A DNA stretch of 64,000 bases from Prorocentrum cordatum (GCA_963575745.1 CAUYUJ010020147.1:12501-76500); one strand, 5' to 3'. Numbered from the stretch's first letter, positions 41,638 to 52,160 are shown. Numbers and translations are program-made. The notes: generated by a model not told the origin, from the sequence alone.

Positions 41638-42264
41638 CTAGCGCGGCCTGAGGGGCGTCTCCCAGCGCCTCAGCGCCTCGGGACCCACGTGGAGAAAGAG
41701 GCAGATCCGCGGCCCTCTCCCCGTGAGTAGAGCCAGGGCCAGGAGGGCCCCAATGCTCAGGAGATCGAGCGCGGCGCCCGATGCATCTCTGAGCGGGTGA
41801 GAGACCTTCGCGCCCTTTTTGCATCCGAGGATTTGCCTGGAGGTTCTGAAGTGGTCCAGAGTGGGGGCGCCTTGGTGGCGGCGGCACGCGCGCGTCGCAG
41901 CGGATCGGGCGGCAGGGCGCGACCGCTTGATGCATCGAGCTGCATTCCTGCACGCCTCGGCGAGGCCGCGGCGCTCGGTCTGGGAGGGGATCGGGGCGCC
42001 GTCGACGTCGAGGTCCTTGGAGATCCGGGCTCCCGGTCGGGCCGCCCCCCGGAGCACCGCGATGGTGGTTTTGTATACCAGGTTTCTGTCGTCTGGCACC
42101 GACGGTGGGCTGAATAGAGATCCGTTCGGGCTCCACCCTTTCCGGCCCTGCATCGCTGGGCCCAGGGGTGCTGGTCTGCAGCTCCGGATCCGTGCGGATG
42201 TAACCCGAGCGTGGAATTGGGGTGGGGCGAGAGCCGCGCACGTAAGCACAGTGGTTGTAGACAT
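41638..42264 (-). other. Long minus-strand open frame, uncertain
   Basis: A 208-codon frame (41638-42264) lies inside a longer, differently phased minus frame of 403 codons (41207-42418). The shorter reads NLVYKTTIAVLRGAARPGAR and SKDLDVDGAPIPSQTERRGL, with fewer low-complexity runs than the longer. GC-rich sequence alone can keep such frames open, and no motif decides between them. Confidence 0.22.
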
Positions 42265-42310
42265 CTGTGCGTTTTTGTATTAGGTATGCCTTCTCGCGCG
42301 CTCGTTTCCG

Positions 42311-42590
42311 ATGGGCTTCCAAGGTCTGAAGGCGGGTCCAAGATCGCCCAAGAGAGCTCCAAGATGGTCCAAGAGGAGGCTCGAGATGGCACCCAAGAGC
42401 GCACAAAGAGCGTTCCAAGAGGGCCCCACAGGCGACGCTTTGGGTTCTGATTGGGCACGGCTAGTTGAGAACCCCAACCTTCTTTGCTGATTGCCCCAAA
42501 AGGGCTCCAAGAAACCCCCATGGGCTCCGAATGCTCCAAAAATGGCTTCCAATGGGCCCGAATATGGCTCCAAGACGCCTCCACTGCTCC
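42311..42590 (-). repeat. Degenerate CTTGGGGCC-type repeat cluster (as CCAAGA)
   Basis: CCAAGATGGTCCAAGAGGAG-type words repeat every 10-14 bp (GGGCTCCAAGAAACCCC, GGCTCCAAGACGCC). Reverse orientation relative to 44690-45060. Confidence 0.65.
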
Positions 42591-42635
42591 CATACCGAAA
42601 GTCCAGCGAAGGCTGCCATTCTAGATGAATCTTGT

Positions 42636-42772
42636 CGTCGTCGTCGTCGTCGTCATCGCCGTCGTCGCCTTCTTTCTTCTCCTTCCTCCTCCTCCACCCA
42701 CCTCGTCCTCCTCCTCCTCCTCGTCCTCCTCCTCCTCCTCCTCCTCCTCCTCCTCCTCCTCCTCATCCGCAT
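42636..42772. repeat. (GTC)n then (TCC)n microsatellite
   Basis: GTC at 42636-42668 followed by TCC at 42690-42772. Confidence 0.92.
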
Positions 42773-42887
42773 TTCTTTTATCTAACTCCTCTCTGTCGCA
42801 CCCCCGTGTCGGTAGGGCGGGCCTGGCGTTTCGTTTGGGCATCTTCCACGTTTTTGATATTGAGGTTCGGATATTTGCAGCAGCTCC

Positions 42888-43345
42888 AGGGATGGAGGGC
42901 GGCTGGTTTTCAAATGTGCATCTCGCTTCAGCGCCGCGCACACTCGCACGTAAGGGCTGCAGCAACTTCAAGGATGGAGGGCGGCAGGCTGGCAGAATGT
43001 GGCTCTCGCCCGAGCGCCGCACACATTCGTCTCTACTGGTTGCAGCAGTTTCAAAGAGAAAGGGCGGTTCGTTTTCACCATGCGTTTCTTGCCCTAGCAC
43101 CGCGCGCACTGTTCAAGTTTGTAGCAGGTTCAAGGATTCGCAGGGGTGATGTCCCGGGGCTCGTGTTCTGGCACGATCGAAGGGCGTCAGGACGCAGCAG
43201 TCACGACCGAAGGGCTGCGGTGTTGACGTCCCGGGAATGAGGAATGGCCCTCTGGCGCGACCTAGGACTGTCAGGGCGCAGCGGTCACGCTGATTCGCGG
43301 TGTTGAAGTCCCCGGAATGGGGTTCTGGCGCGATTGAGGATTCTC
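42888..43345 (+). repeat. Two adjacent minisatellites with the same 82-83 bp period
   Basis: First array (42888-43133): three units with GGATGGAGGGCGG, CGCCGCGCACACT and TTGCAGCAGTTTCA. Second array (43134-43345): units with GGTGTTGACGTCCCGGGAAT, GTTCTGGCGCGA and GTCAGGACGCAGC-GTCACG. The sequences differ but the periods match. Confidence 0.75.
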
Positions 43346-44462
43346 AGACGGTTGTTTTTCAATGAGGCACTTCCGCAATGAAGACATGTGTTCTCAGGGA
43401 CCTCTGAAAGAGGGATCTTGGAGGGAGGTTTCATTGCAACATCGTTGATGCGCCGTGGGTTTACACAGGTCCTCCTCCTCCTCCTCATCCTCTCCGTCAT
43501 GCTCATCCTCTTCCTCGCCCTCCTCCTCCCATCTAGGGCTCACCACAAGTTTGGTGGTTGGAACGCGTCTGTCAAATGCCTCTTTTCATCTGCTCGCCCT
43601 CCTCCTCTTCCACCTCCTCCTCCTTATCTTTTCTGACTCCTCCTCATCTGCGTATCTCTCTGTCCTTTCTCTTGTTCTTCTTCGGAGAAGCCGAGACGGT
43701 TTTTGTGGTTCGCCCCTGGGTCTGCTCCGGATGATGCCGAGCTTCGGATTGCGGGTCCTTTTGCCTCTCTGCTGCGCCGCTCCTCTGCTAGATGCTGCGC
43801 ACTTCAACATCTGGGCATCTTGGCCTGGAACCGTCTCTGGATGGAAGGTGGGGATGCGTGAAGCGTCACGAGCTTCTGAAGGAGGAGGCCCAGCCCTTCT
43901 TCGCGCCACGAAGACGGATAAAACATTCATCGGTTCGACTATTTCGAGCCTCCGTGGGTCGGCTAAGAGTAACCTGCTGTGTGGTCGAGACCTCCGCGGG
44001 GGGCCCATGCCGAGCACAACAGACACAGGGGGCCTTGCGCACTTGGGCTTCGGCGTCTCCAGCAACATCGTGACGGTCAGGCTCGGCATCCGGGAGGGGT
44101 TCTCGGGCCTGGGACCGTCGGACAACTATTCTTCACGCTTTGCGTATCCCCACCAGTTTCCGCGCCCCGGACAGCTTCTGTCTCCGCCTGCGCTTTCGCT
44201 AGCGGACGCGACCGAAACAGTATCCCCACCAGTTGTGCGGAATTTAGGTCGTTGCATTGTTGCTTCGTTCTGACGGCGCGCGGCTGTACCGCTTTTACTC
44301 GCGACCAACAAGAATCCCCACCAGCCCATTCAGAGAACCTGCCCTCCAGAGGTGACGGGGAAAAGGGACGAAGAGGCACATCTAGGAAAACAAAGCGAGC
44401 AAGGGGTGGCCTTGGAAGGCCTCTTCGGGCCATCCCTGGGTGCCGCGTAGGGGCGAGGGGAA
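43346..44462. other. Unassigned sequence
   Basis: TCC-rich at 43470-43530 and 43598-43640. A 272-codon frame (43455-44273, +) has a TCC-derived Ser-rich start and no motif afterwards. Not accepted. Confidence 0.35.
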
Positions 44463-44590
44463 GAAGAGGAGGAGGAGGAGGAGGAGGAGGAGGAGGAGAA
44501 GGAGGAGGAGGACGAGGAGGACGAGGAGGACGAGGACGCGGATGAGGACAAGGACGAGGAGGACGAGGACTAGGATGAGGACGACGCGGA
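44463..44590. repeat. (GGA)n and (GGAC)n-like purine tract
   Basis: GGA repeat followed by GACGAGGA units. Confidence 0.9.
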
Positions 44591-44617
44591 CGAGGCTTCA
44601 TGGAACCATCTAGAGGT

Positions 44618-44635
44618 ATGTTTGCGGCTGCTGCC

Positions 44636-44666
<31 letters not shown>

Positions 44667-44675
44667 CTGCTGGTG
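44618..44675. repeat. (CTG)n microsatellite
   Basis: About 55 bp of CTG with GTT/CCG interruptions. Poly-Leu and poly-Ala frames are artefacts. Confidence 0.92.
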
Positions 44676-44689
44676 CTCCCTGGGAGTTT

Positions 44690-45062
44690 GGGGGGCTCTC
44701 ATGGAACCCTCTTGGTAATCTTGGGAGCATCTTGGAGGCCATCGATTACAAGCTGGGGCGTCCCAAACTCAGCTCCCCTCTCAGGAGCCAGCAGACCGCT
44801 TCTTGGGGCTCTCTTGGAGCGCTCTTGGAGCGGTCTTGAGGTTTGGAGCATACTGGGAGCCATCTTGAGCCTGCTTGGGCCATCTGAACCAGCTTGGAGG
44901 TCATCTTGGGCTCTCTGAGACCGATCGGGGGCCTCTTGGGGGCCGATCGGGTGCCTGTTGGGGCCCTCTTGGGACCCTCTTGGAGCCCTCTCAGGGGCCC
45001 TCTTTGGGCTCTCTTGGGAGCCCTGGAGCGCCTCTTGGGGCCATCTTCGAGGCTATCGATCA
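44690..45062 (+). repeat. Degenerate CTTGGGGCC-type repeat cluster
   Basis: CTCTTGGGACCCTCTTGGAG, CATCTTGGAGGCCATC and similar words every 10-14 bp over 370 bp. Confidence 0.72.
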
Positions 45063-45321
45063 AAGGAGGGATTCACCCGATCGACGCCCCCCCCTCGGGG
45101 GCCACGATCCTCGTGAGGGGTGTCAAACATTGGCCCTCCCAGGGGCCGATGTTGGACGCTCCAACGCCTCGCGGCCCCTCCCGTCCAGGTCCAGGGGAGG
45201 GGGTAGGGTGAAGGGTCAAGAGTCTCCCTCCCCGCCCGCAAGCCGTCTCGCTCACCCCGAGCCTGGCCCGAGCCGCAGCATATGCAGCAGTCGTCTTTGG
45301 ATGGCCAGCTACTGGGGGCCA

Positions 45322-45515
45322 ATCCGCCGCCGCCGCCTACGCCGCCGCCGCCGCCCGCCGCCGCCGCCGCCGCTGTCCGCCGCTGCCGCCGCCACCGCGC
45401 TGCCCGCCGCCGCCGCCGCCGCTCCCGCTGCCAAATCGCCGCAGCCGCAGCCGCTGCCGCCGCAGCCGCTGCCGCCACCGCTGCCGCCGCCGCCGCCGCC
45501 GCCGCAGCCGCCGGA
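45322..45515. repeat. (CGC)n / (GCC)n microsatellite
   Basis: About 190 bp of GCC/GCT repeats, the longest CGG-class tract in the window. Confidence 0.95.
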
Positions 45516-46240
45516 GCCTCAGCGTGTGTTTTGTAGAGTTTTTACAAGGGATGGTGGGGGGGGGCCGCATGGACCTGGGTTGGCTCCCAGTCGCCTGGGG
45601 GAGGGGGTGCATTTTAATTGGGAACAGTGATAAACTCCTCCCCGAAGGGGAAGAAGGGCTGTTGGAAGAGGGGAGGAAGTCATCGTTAGACCACCTGCGC
45701 CCAGAGGGCTGGTGGGATTCGGGGGGCGACGCTGGTCCATGCGCGGGGGTCCGCGCCCTTGGTGCCCCATGTTAGACAGAAGCGAGCTCGGGGGACCCGC
45801 TGGGGGCGGGGAAACAGTGCTTTGGAATCGGTGATCCATCGTCGGCAGATCGGCAATAGGCCCCCCCCCCCCATGGCGAGACCGCCGCGCGCGCCCAGGA
45901 GTTGGGGGGTGTTGACCTCCCCCTGGGCATTGGCGGGGCCAGCTGGTCGTTCAAAGCTTGATGACTCCTGGTGTCTCTCGACTCGCGCTGGAGCGTCCAC
46001 GATTTGCTCCAGGTTTCCTTGGAGATCTCCAGATCCAGTTCTCCTTGCCTCGATTTACGTCGATTCATTCGGATTCACCCTGGCTCGTGTTGCCTGATCC
46101 CCGCGAGCTGGTCGGAGAGCGGTGGTCAAGCCACTGGAGAGTCGAGGCCAGCCAGTGCAGGGGGACCTCCTCCGGCTGTCTATGCTGCGCTCCAGCAGCA
46201 CCGATGGGGATCCAACGCTTGGGCGACGCGTATTGGGGGG
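45516..46240. other. Unassigned sequence
   Basis: No gene or repeat partner recognised. Confidence 0.35.
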
Positions 46241-46345
46241 GGGGCGAGAAGGTGGAGGAGCAGCGAGGGCTGCAGGAAAGGGGCCTTGCAGGGCCCCTGG
46301 GGGAGCCCTTTAGGGCCCCAAAGGGAGGCCTTCAGGGCTGGAAAG
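46241..46345 (+). repeat. Dispersed repeat DR-G, copy 2
   Basis: GCGAGGGCTGCAGGAAAGGG, CCTTGCAGGGCCCC, CCTTTAGGGCCCC and CCTTCAGGGC follow the order of 18407-18527. Confidence 0.75.
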
Positions 46346-46349
46346 GTAC

Positions 46350-46460
46350 ACATTTCTCCTCCTCCTCCTCCTCCTCCTCTTCCTCCTCCCCCTCCTCCTC
46401 CCCCTCCTCCTCCCCCTCCTCCTCCTCCTCCTCCTCCTCCTCCTCCTCCTCCTCCTTTCT
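46350..46460. repeat. (TCC)n microsatellite
   Basis: About 105 bp of TCC. Its junction with DR-G copy 2 mirrors the C-rich end of DR-G copy 1. Confidence 0.95.
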
Positions 46461-46640
46461 CCCTCTCTCCCCATTGATCGCCCCCCCCCCCAGTCAGCGA
46501 CGCCCCAGGGGGCCGCCGTCTCCTCCCGAGGATCGAGGTTCGAGGGGGTTCTTGGACGACCTCTCGCGTGCTGGGCGGGCCTGGCGGAGTTTGGGGGGGT
46601 CACGAGGGGTCCTCCTCCGCCAGGAGGTCGCGACCCCCAG

Positions 46641-46784
46641 GTCGGGCCTGTCCCTCTGCAGGGGGAGTATTCAAAAATAGTTGAAAAATAGTATGGGGAC
46701 CATTTTTTGAATATTTTCTGACCAGTTTGGAGTTGTATTGTTAATTTTTCGTCGAAAATGCCCCTGCAGGGGGACAGGCCCGAC
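46641..46784 (+). mobile_element. PG element (CCCCTGCAGGGG ends), copy 2
   Basis: Left GTCGGGCCTGTCCCTCTGCA and right TGCAGGGGGACAGGCCCGAC form an inverted repeat of about 24 bp with one difference. Each end is itself palindromic (CCCCTGCAGGGG). The interior is AT-rich (GGGACCATTTTTTGAATATT; TTTTTCGTCGAAAATG). 144 bp, best preserved copy. Confidence 0.85.
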
Positions 46785-46959
46785 AGGGACGCGTAACCCC
46801 GAGCTCTGCCCGGGAGGCATGGCCAGCGTCTTGCTCGTTTTTCGTGCCCGCTCCGTGCCGGGCACCGCTGCGAGGGTCATCTCTGCCCACGCGGCGACAG
46901 GCCGGATTTTCAACCCGCCCGAGCGTGCCGTGCGAGGGGCCATGCCGCCGATGTCGACC

Positions 46960-47335
46960 CTGGTTTCGCCTGGTCTGGCCCGGTTTGGCGGCGCAAGCCG
47001 CTTGAGACATCTGCGCAATTTGCCCGGTTTCGCCCCTGGTTCGGCCCGGCTTCGCCTCTGAGATGTCCTCGCGACTTGCTTGGTTTCGCCTGGTTCAGGC
47101 GCGGTTTCGCTCGAGACGTTCTCGCAATTTGCATCGTTTCGCCCTGCTTTCGGCCCGGCTTCGCTTGAAAAGTCGTCAGAATTTGTTTGGTCTCGCTTGG
47201 TTTCGGCGCGGTTTCGCTGGAGACGTCCTCTCAATTTGCGTGGTTTGCCTTGATTTCGGCGCGGTTTGGCTTGAGACTTCCTCGCAACTTGCCTGGTTTG
47301 GCCCTGGTTTGGGCGCACTTTCGCTTGGCATGGTT
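46960..47335 (+). repeat. Minisatellite, unit about 52-55 bp, six copies
   Basis: GAGACGTCCTCGCAATTTGC-like words occur near 47005, 47059, 47114, 47168, 47220 and 47272, each followed by TGGTTTCGCCTGGTTTCGGC and GCGGTTTCGCTT. Period is not a multiple of three throughout, so the long frames crossing it are not coding evidence. Confidence 0.88.
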
Positions 47336-47504
47336 TGGGGCATCTTCGGCGCGCCCTGGGTCAAGCGTCGCCAGCAGGGCCTTTGCAACGTTCCTGGTTC
47401 GAACTGGCATACTGCGTGCGTATCAGGAAAAATCTCTGCACATTGCCTGCTCTCGGGCGCGGGCATGGCCCGACGAATTACATCTTACACGTGCTCATTG
47501 TCCT

Positions 47505-47585
47505 CCTCTTCCCCCCTCCTCCTCGCGGTCCTTACCCCACTCCTCCTGCTCCTCCTCCTCCTCGTCGTCCTCCTCCTCCTCGCTC
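47505..47585. repeat. TCC-rich microsatellite
   Basis: TCC with GTC and CCC interruptions. Confidence 0.85.
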
Positions 47586-48390
47586 ACCATCTTCGCATTC
47601 TTCCCTCCACTTTCGTATCAACGGTCGTTCAATAAGTGTTCCTGTGCAGAGGACGGACCGGAATCTGTCTCGTTCAATGAGGCTCGCGGGTGCAAGCACG
47701 TGGAAAAGTACGATGCGTAGTGAACACACATATTGATCCTCATTCGGCACCATTGTGTTACAGGGTAACAGGCGAAGTGGGCGTGGACATCCGAAGCGCA
47801 GTGTGTCCGGCCAGAGTATCACATGGTGCAACCATCGCTCACATAATTCATGCTGCTATACGGCATTGGACAATGTGGCGGCGTTCAGAGAAAACCTTTC
47901 CCAGCCTGTAGCGTGGTTTCGGGGCTCCTTAGGCGTGTTGGAGCCCAGCTTGAGCAAGCTGAGGTGGAGTATTGGGCATCGTGGAGGCCTCGGGGATGCG
48001 TTTAGGAGCTCGTCCCCCCACCTGGGACCTTTGGGAAGGGGGAAAGGGGGAGGGGACAGCCAAATGTTTCACACGCCGTGTCACCGCTGGGAAGCGGGGG
48101 TCGGTGGATTCCTCCTTCCCCCCATCATCATAGCAACGTAGTCCTCCCTTTCCGTGCCTCCCTCTTTCCTCCTCCTGGTCCCCTCCCCTTGTCTCTTCCT
48201 CGTTTTTGTCCTGGTCCTCTTGCTCCTCTTCCTCTGCTTCTCGTCCTCCTCATCATCCCCTGCTCCTGGGTCCTCTTTCCATTCTCCCTCCTTGTCTGCA
48301 TCCTCCCCCCCCTGTCTTCCGCTCACGCCCCTCCTCTTCAGCCCCTACTTGTCCCATTGTCTTGCGCTCCACACTTTCTCATCGTTTTCA
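47586..48390. other. Unassigned, pyrimidine-rich at the 3' end
   Basis: C/T-rich from 48140 to 48390. No gene. Confidence 0.4.
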
Positions 48391-49335
48391 TCCTGCTGCT
48401 CCTCCTCCTCATCACCATCATCAACATCAACATCAACATCAACATCAATATCAACACCACCACCATCATCATCATCATCAGCATCATCATCGGCATCAGC
48501 ATCATCGTCGTCGTTATCATCATCGTCGTCACCATCATGGGTGTCATCATCATCATCATCCTCATCATCACCATTGCCATCATCACCAACCTCCTCCTCA
48601 CCATCATCATTAGCATCATCAGCATCATCGCCATCAACATCACCACCAACAACAGCACCAACACCAACACCAACCCCATCATCATCATCATCATCATCAT
48701 CAACCTCATCCCCGTCATCATCAGCATCAGCATCATCAACACCATCATCATCACCACCACAATCATCATCATTTTCATGACCATCATCGCCATCATCATC
48801 ATCGATCATCATCAGACTCGTCATCATCAGAATCAGCATCTTCATTATCATAATCATGAGCATCGTCATCATCGTCGCCATCATCATCGTCTTCATCATC
48901 ATGGGCGTCATCATCATCATCATCATCATCATCATCAGTATTACCATCACCATCATCATCACCGCTTTCATCATCATCAACCTCCCCACCACCATTATCA
49001 TCATCCACGCCATCGTCACCACCACCAACAACAGCACCAGCACCAACAACATCATCGTCACCATCAGCATCATCCTCGTCATCATCATCAGCATCAGCGT
49101 CAGTATCATCAACACCATCATCACCACCACCACCATCATCACCGTCATCATCATTGTCATCACCATCATCACCATCGTCATCGCCATCATCATCGCTCAT
49201 CACCATCATCGTCATCATCACCAGCATCATTATCATCATAGTCATCATCGTCACCAGCATCATTATCATCATCTGCATAAGCATCAACATCATCATGATG
49301 ATCATGATCATCATCATCGTGATCTTCATCATCGT

Positions 49336-49405
<70 letters not shown>

Positions 49406-49420
49406 TTCATGCTCATCATC
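48391..49420. repeat. (ATC)n microsatellite, about 1 kb
   Basis: CATCAT/ATCACC/AACATC variants over about 1030 bp, with the purest run at 49330-49405. Two parts (48470-48780 and 48860-49180) share longer segments such as CACCACCAACAACAGCACCA, so part of it is a larger duplication. The His-, Ile-, Ser- or Asp/Met-rich frames of up to 387 codons are artefacts. Confidence 0.97.
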
Positions 49421-49950
49421 ATCAGTATCGGCTCTCCGTCCCGAGCCTTGTCTCGACGGTCCCGCAGGACCCGACATCAACACCGAATCTAAAGTGCGCA
49501 GCAGATTGGATCTCCCACGGTGGGGTCCGGCAACGGACCCAGCTGGATGGTCACACGTCCTTCGACCAGGGGCCGTTCAGAGCGATTCCTATAGGATTTC
49601 TGACGGTCTGGATCGTTCTATCCCAGCAGCGCTCGTCGATTTCGGCTTCTGGGGCCCTTGATCGGGCCCAAGGGCCAGCAAACAATGACCCGGGAGGAGA
49701 AGCTGCCCCTGCTGAGGGGATCGAGACCTTCGGACCTCTGCGGCCGCGCAGTGGAAAGGATACATCGTCGCCGAGCGTCAGGTGACCTCTGACCCCACCG
49801 AGAAGGTACTCTTGGCGGGCAAGTCGCGAGTCGTGGTGCTGGAGGGGGTCCCGGGTCCCAGGGGGCTTGCGGTTGCTGGCTCAGCGGATCTTCGAACGAC
49901 TCGGTGCACCAAATGAGACCACGGCCACGTCAAAGGAGGCTCGTCGAACC
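49421..49950. other. Unassigned sequence
   Basis: Contains a weak DR-A-like segment at 49625-49690 (TTTCGGCTTCTGGGGCCC, CGGGCCCAAGGGCCAGCAAA). No gene. Confidence 0.4.
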
Positions 49951-49968
49951 CAACACACACACACACCA

Positions 49969-49997
<29 letters not shown>
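49951..49997. repeat. (CA)n microsatellite
   Basis: About 46 bp of CA with one AAC interruption. Confidence 0.95.
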
Positions 49998-50000
<3 letters not shown>

Positions 50001-50157
50001 ACGCAGCGCATCGTGCACGGCACACGCAGCGCGGTCGCGACGACCACGATCCACGCGCAAGCGGTCGACCCCCAAGAATCCCACGTTCGGCTCACCGCTC
50101 CCGTGGCACCCCCGACGCATCCCACGGCAAGAACCGCCCCTGGGCCGGCGGGAGTTT

Positions 50158-50308
50158 AACCATATCCACCGCCTGGAGGGTCAGCGTTCGGAGCCTCGGC
50201 AGGCGGTGGATATATGGGCATCTTCGGGCCCCCGGGGCCGAAATATATCCAGATCCACCGCCCGCTGGGGCACCAGGACGTCGGTTCCCAGGCGGTGGAC
50301 ACGGACAA
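50158..50308 (+). mobile_element. Double-hairpin repeat DH, copy 3
   Basis: ATATCCACCGCCTG (50162-50175) pairs perfectly with CAGGCGGTGGATAT (50200-50213). The linker CATCTTCGGGCCCCCGGGGC-CGAAA leads to hairpin 2 (TCCACCGCCCGCTGGGGCAC / CCCAGGCGGTGGA). The tail AAATCCCCGCCTCGCA follows. Cleanest copy of hairpin 1. Confidence 0.85.
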
Positions 50309-50554
50309 ATCCCCGCCTCGCATCTACGCCCCTGGGCCACTCCGCCTCCTATACGCCCCTGCGGCCGGAGGGCGGAGCCGGCGGGAGGCCTCCGCACGGC
50401 CTCGCCCACCGCGCCGGCGGACGGTGGTGTGCACCCGCTCCGCCGGCCGCCCGGGGAGGCTCGCAGAGGGGAGGGCGTTCTCTCCCAAGGGAGAGGGCCG
50501 GGCAGCGAGCACGGCCGGATGCTCGAGTTCGGCCCGGTGCCTGCTTCCATCGGA
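50309..50554. other. Unassigned GC-rich sequence
   Basis: No gene or repeat partner recognised. Confidence 0.35.
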
Positions 50555-50719
50555 GGTGGATAGACCTCCTACCCTGACACGTCGATTAAGGAATCGGCCG
50601 TTTTCGGTTCGCGAGAAGGCGTCGCGGCCGTCATTTTTGCGGGTCCAGCTCCGCCGGTTTCGGTCCCAGGCCGACTTCACTAAAGGGAGGTTTACTAAAG
50701 GGAGGTTTGTCCACCACCG
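50555..50719 (+). mobile_element. Repeat DR-J, copy 1
   Basis: GGTGGATAGACC at the left, then CACGTCGATTAAGGAATCGG, CCGTTTTCGGTTCGCGAGAA, GGCCGTCATTTTTG, CAGGCCGACTTCACTAAAGG and GGTTTGTCCACC at the right. Ends GGTGGAYAGA / TTTGTCCACC are inverted. CACTAAAGGGAGGTTT is duplicated. Also at 54562 and 60501. Confidence 0.75.
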
Positions 50720-51407
50720 ATTCCAGGGGCCGCTCGGAGCGATTCTCCTTCCAGCCCCACTCTTTGGCTCCAGCTCGGAAAATGGAGCACATACATACAT
50801 TACCAGCGGCGGGCTGCGTTTCAATCCCAGGACATTTCGAGGGTCGGGGACGACGTCGGGGTGGTGTGGTGTATACTTTCCCCCGTTTTTCCAGGGAAGC
50901 GACGAAACATGTATACACCAGGATCCCGTATACACCAGTATCCTCTTTCCTGTGCGAGTTTCAGTGCGGGGCCCGAAAAAAGCGTCGCTGTATAGAGTTT
51001 GGATCCTTACCTACCCCCCATCTTCACCGTAGAAACGTGAGACTCGAGTGCGCTGGAGCTCGGGTTTGCTGGCGCTGTTCGACGAGCGCGTCTCGTATTC
51101 GACGGTCCAGTTTTCGTGGGATCTCTCCAGGGGGAGCTCGCGCCAGGTTTCTGGCCATGTCTCGTCATTTTCATGATGGCCCCGTCAGGACAAACCGAGT
51201 CCCTCGAACTCGAGTCGTACAGTCAAGACGCTGAAACTGAAACAAGGACCGCTTTGGGTTCGGAAGGGGCTCGCTGTTCCTTAGGTCATTCCGTGGTTGT
51301 TCCTCTAGCCCTCCTCGTGCACCCGGGCGCTGCTGGGGCCGGAAAAGGGCCTCGTTCCTTAGCGTTCCTCATGGCAGCAGCTGGATCGTTCGTTTTCCCG
51401 ATTCCCA
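50720..51407. other. Unassigned sequence
   Basis: GTATACACCAG repeats near 50911-50940 form a small palindromic cluster. No gene. Confidence 0.4.
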
Positions 51408-51535
51408 GACCCCCGACGTCATGATTTTTTCATACGTCGACCCCCGAAAGTCTCGACCCTTTCCCCAGGGCCGGTTTTGCAGCCCGAGTCGTTTTTTGAC
51501 GGTCCCGAGCTCCGGTGAGTGCCCCCAGAGGCTGA
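51408..51535 (-). repeat. Dispersed repeat DR-A, copy 6 (inverted)
   Basis: CCCCCGACGTCATGATTTTT, ATACGTCGACCCCCGAAAG, TTTCCCCAGGGCCGGTTTTG, CGAGTCGTTTTTTGACGGTC and CCCCAGAGGCTGAAAATC: the reverse complement order of copy 1, and the closest match to it. Confidence 0.8.
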
Positions 51536-51869
51536 AAATCCCGAGCACTTTCTTTGGGTGGAGGGCAAAGGGTAAAATCGGAAATGCCGTTTCGACGGAT
51601 TTTCGAGGCTTGAATCTGCAAAAGGTGACTCACAAGACGGATCGGCTGTCGAGATGCAGAAGCCCATGTGGATTTCACCCTGAGCCCTCCGCCCCGAGGG
51701 AAATGCTCAGCAACAGCGGAAAAAAAGCCTCCCGACGTGATTTTGACATGGCCCGAGGGGGTCTGCGCTCTACGCCCCCCTCGCCTCCCGCCCCCCCGCC
51801 CCCCGCACCCCAGCCCTTCGGGCCTGTGAGCCCAGCGGCGAGAGCGGGTGACGAGCAGACGCGGAAAAG

Positions 51870-52160
51870 CCGGAAGAGGAGAGGAGGAGGAGGAAGGCGG
51901 AGGAGGAGGAACGAGGAGGACAACAGCGCGGAGAGGAGGAGGAACGAGGAGAGAAGGAGGAACGAGGAGAGGAACGAGGAGAGGAACGAGGAGGGGCGGA
52001 GGAGGAGGTACGAGGAGGACAACAGCGCGTAGAGGAGAGGAACGAGGAGAGGAGGAGGAACCAGGAGAGGAACGAGGAGAGGAACGAGGAGAGGAACGAG
52101 GAGAGGAACGAGGAGGAGGAACGAGGAGGAGGAACGAGGAGGAGGAACGAGGAGGACAAC
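51870..52160. repeat. AACGAGGAGAGG minisatellite on a GGA background
   Basis: GAACGAGGAGAG units repeat 12-bp-wise at 51957-51990 and 52070-52150. GTACGAGGAGGACAACAGCGC occurs near 51913 and 52006. Frames here are Arg/Glu/Asn-rich artefacts. Confidence 0.9.

Noticed and set aside
44077-44742. 221-codon minus-strand frame
   Set aside because: Mostly Ala/Pro/Arg runs from CTG and GGA repeats.
48078-49785. Open frames of up to 387 codons rich in His, Ile, Ser or Asp/Met
   Set aside because: Products of the (ATC)n repeat on either strand.
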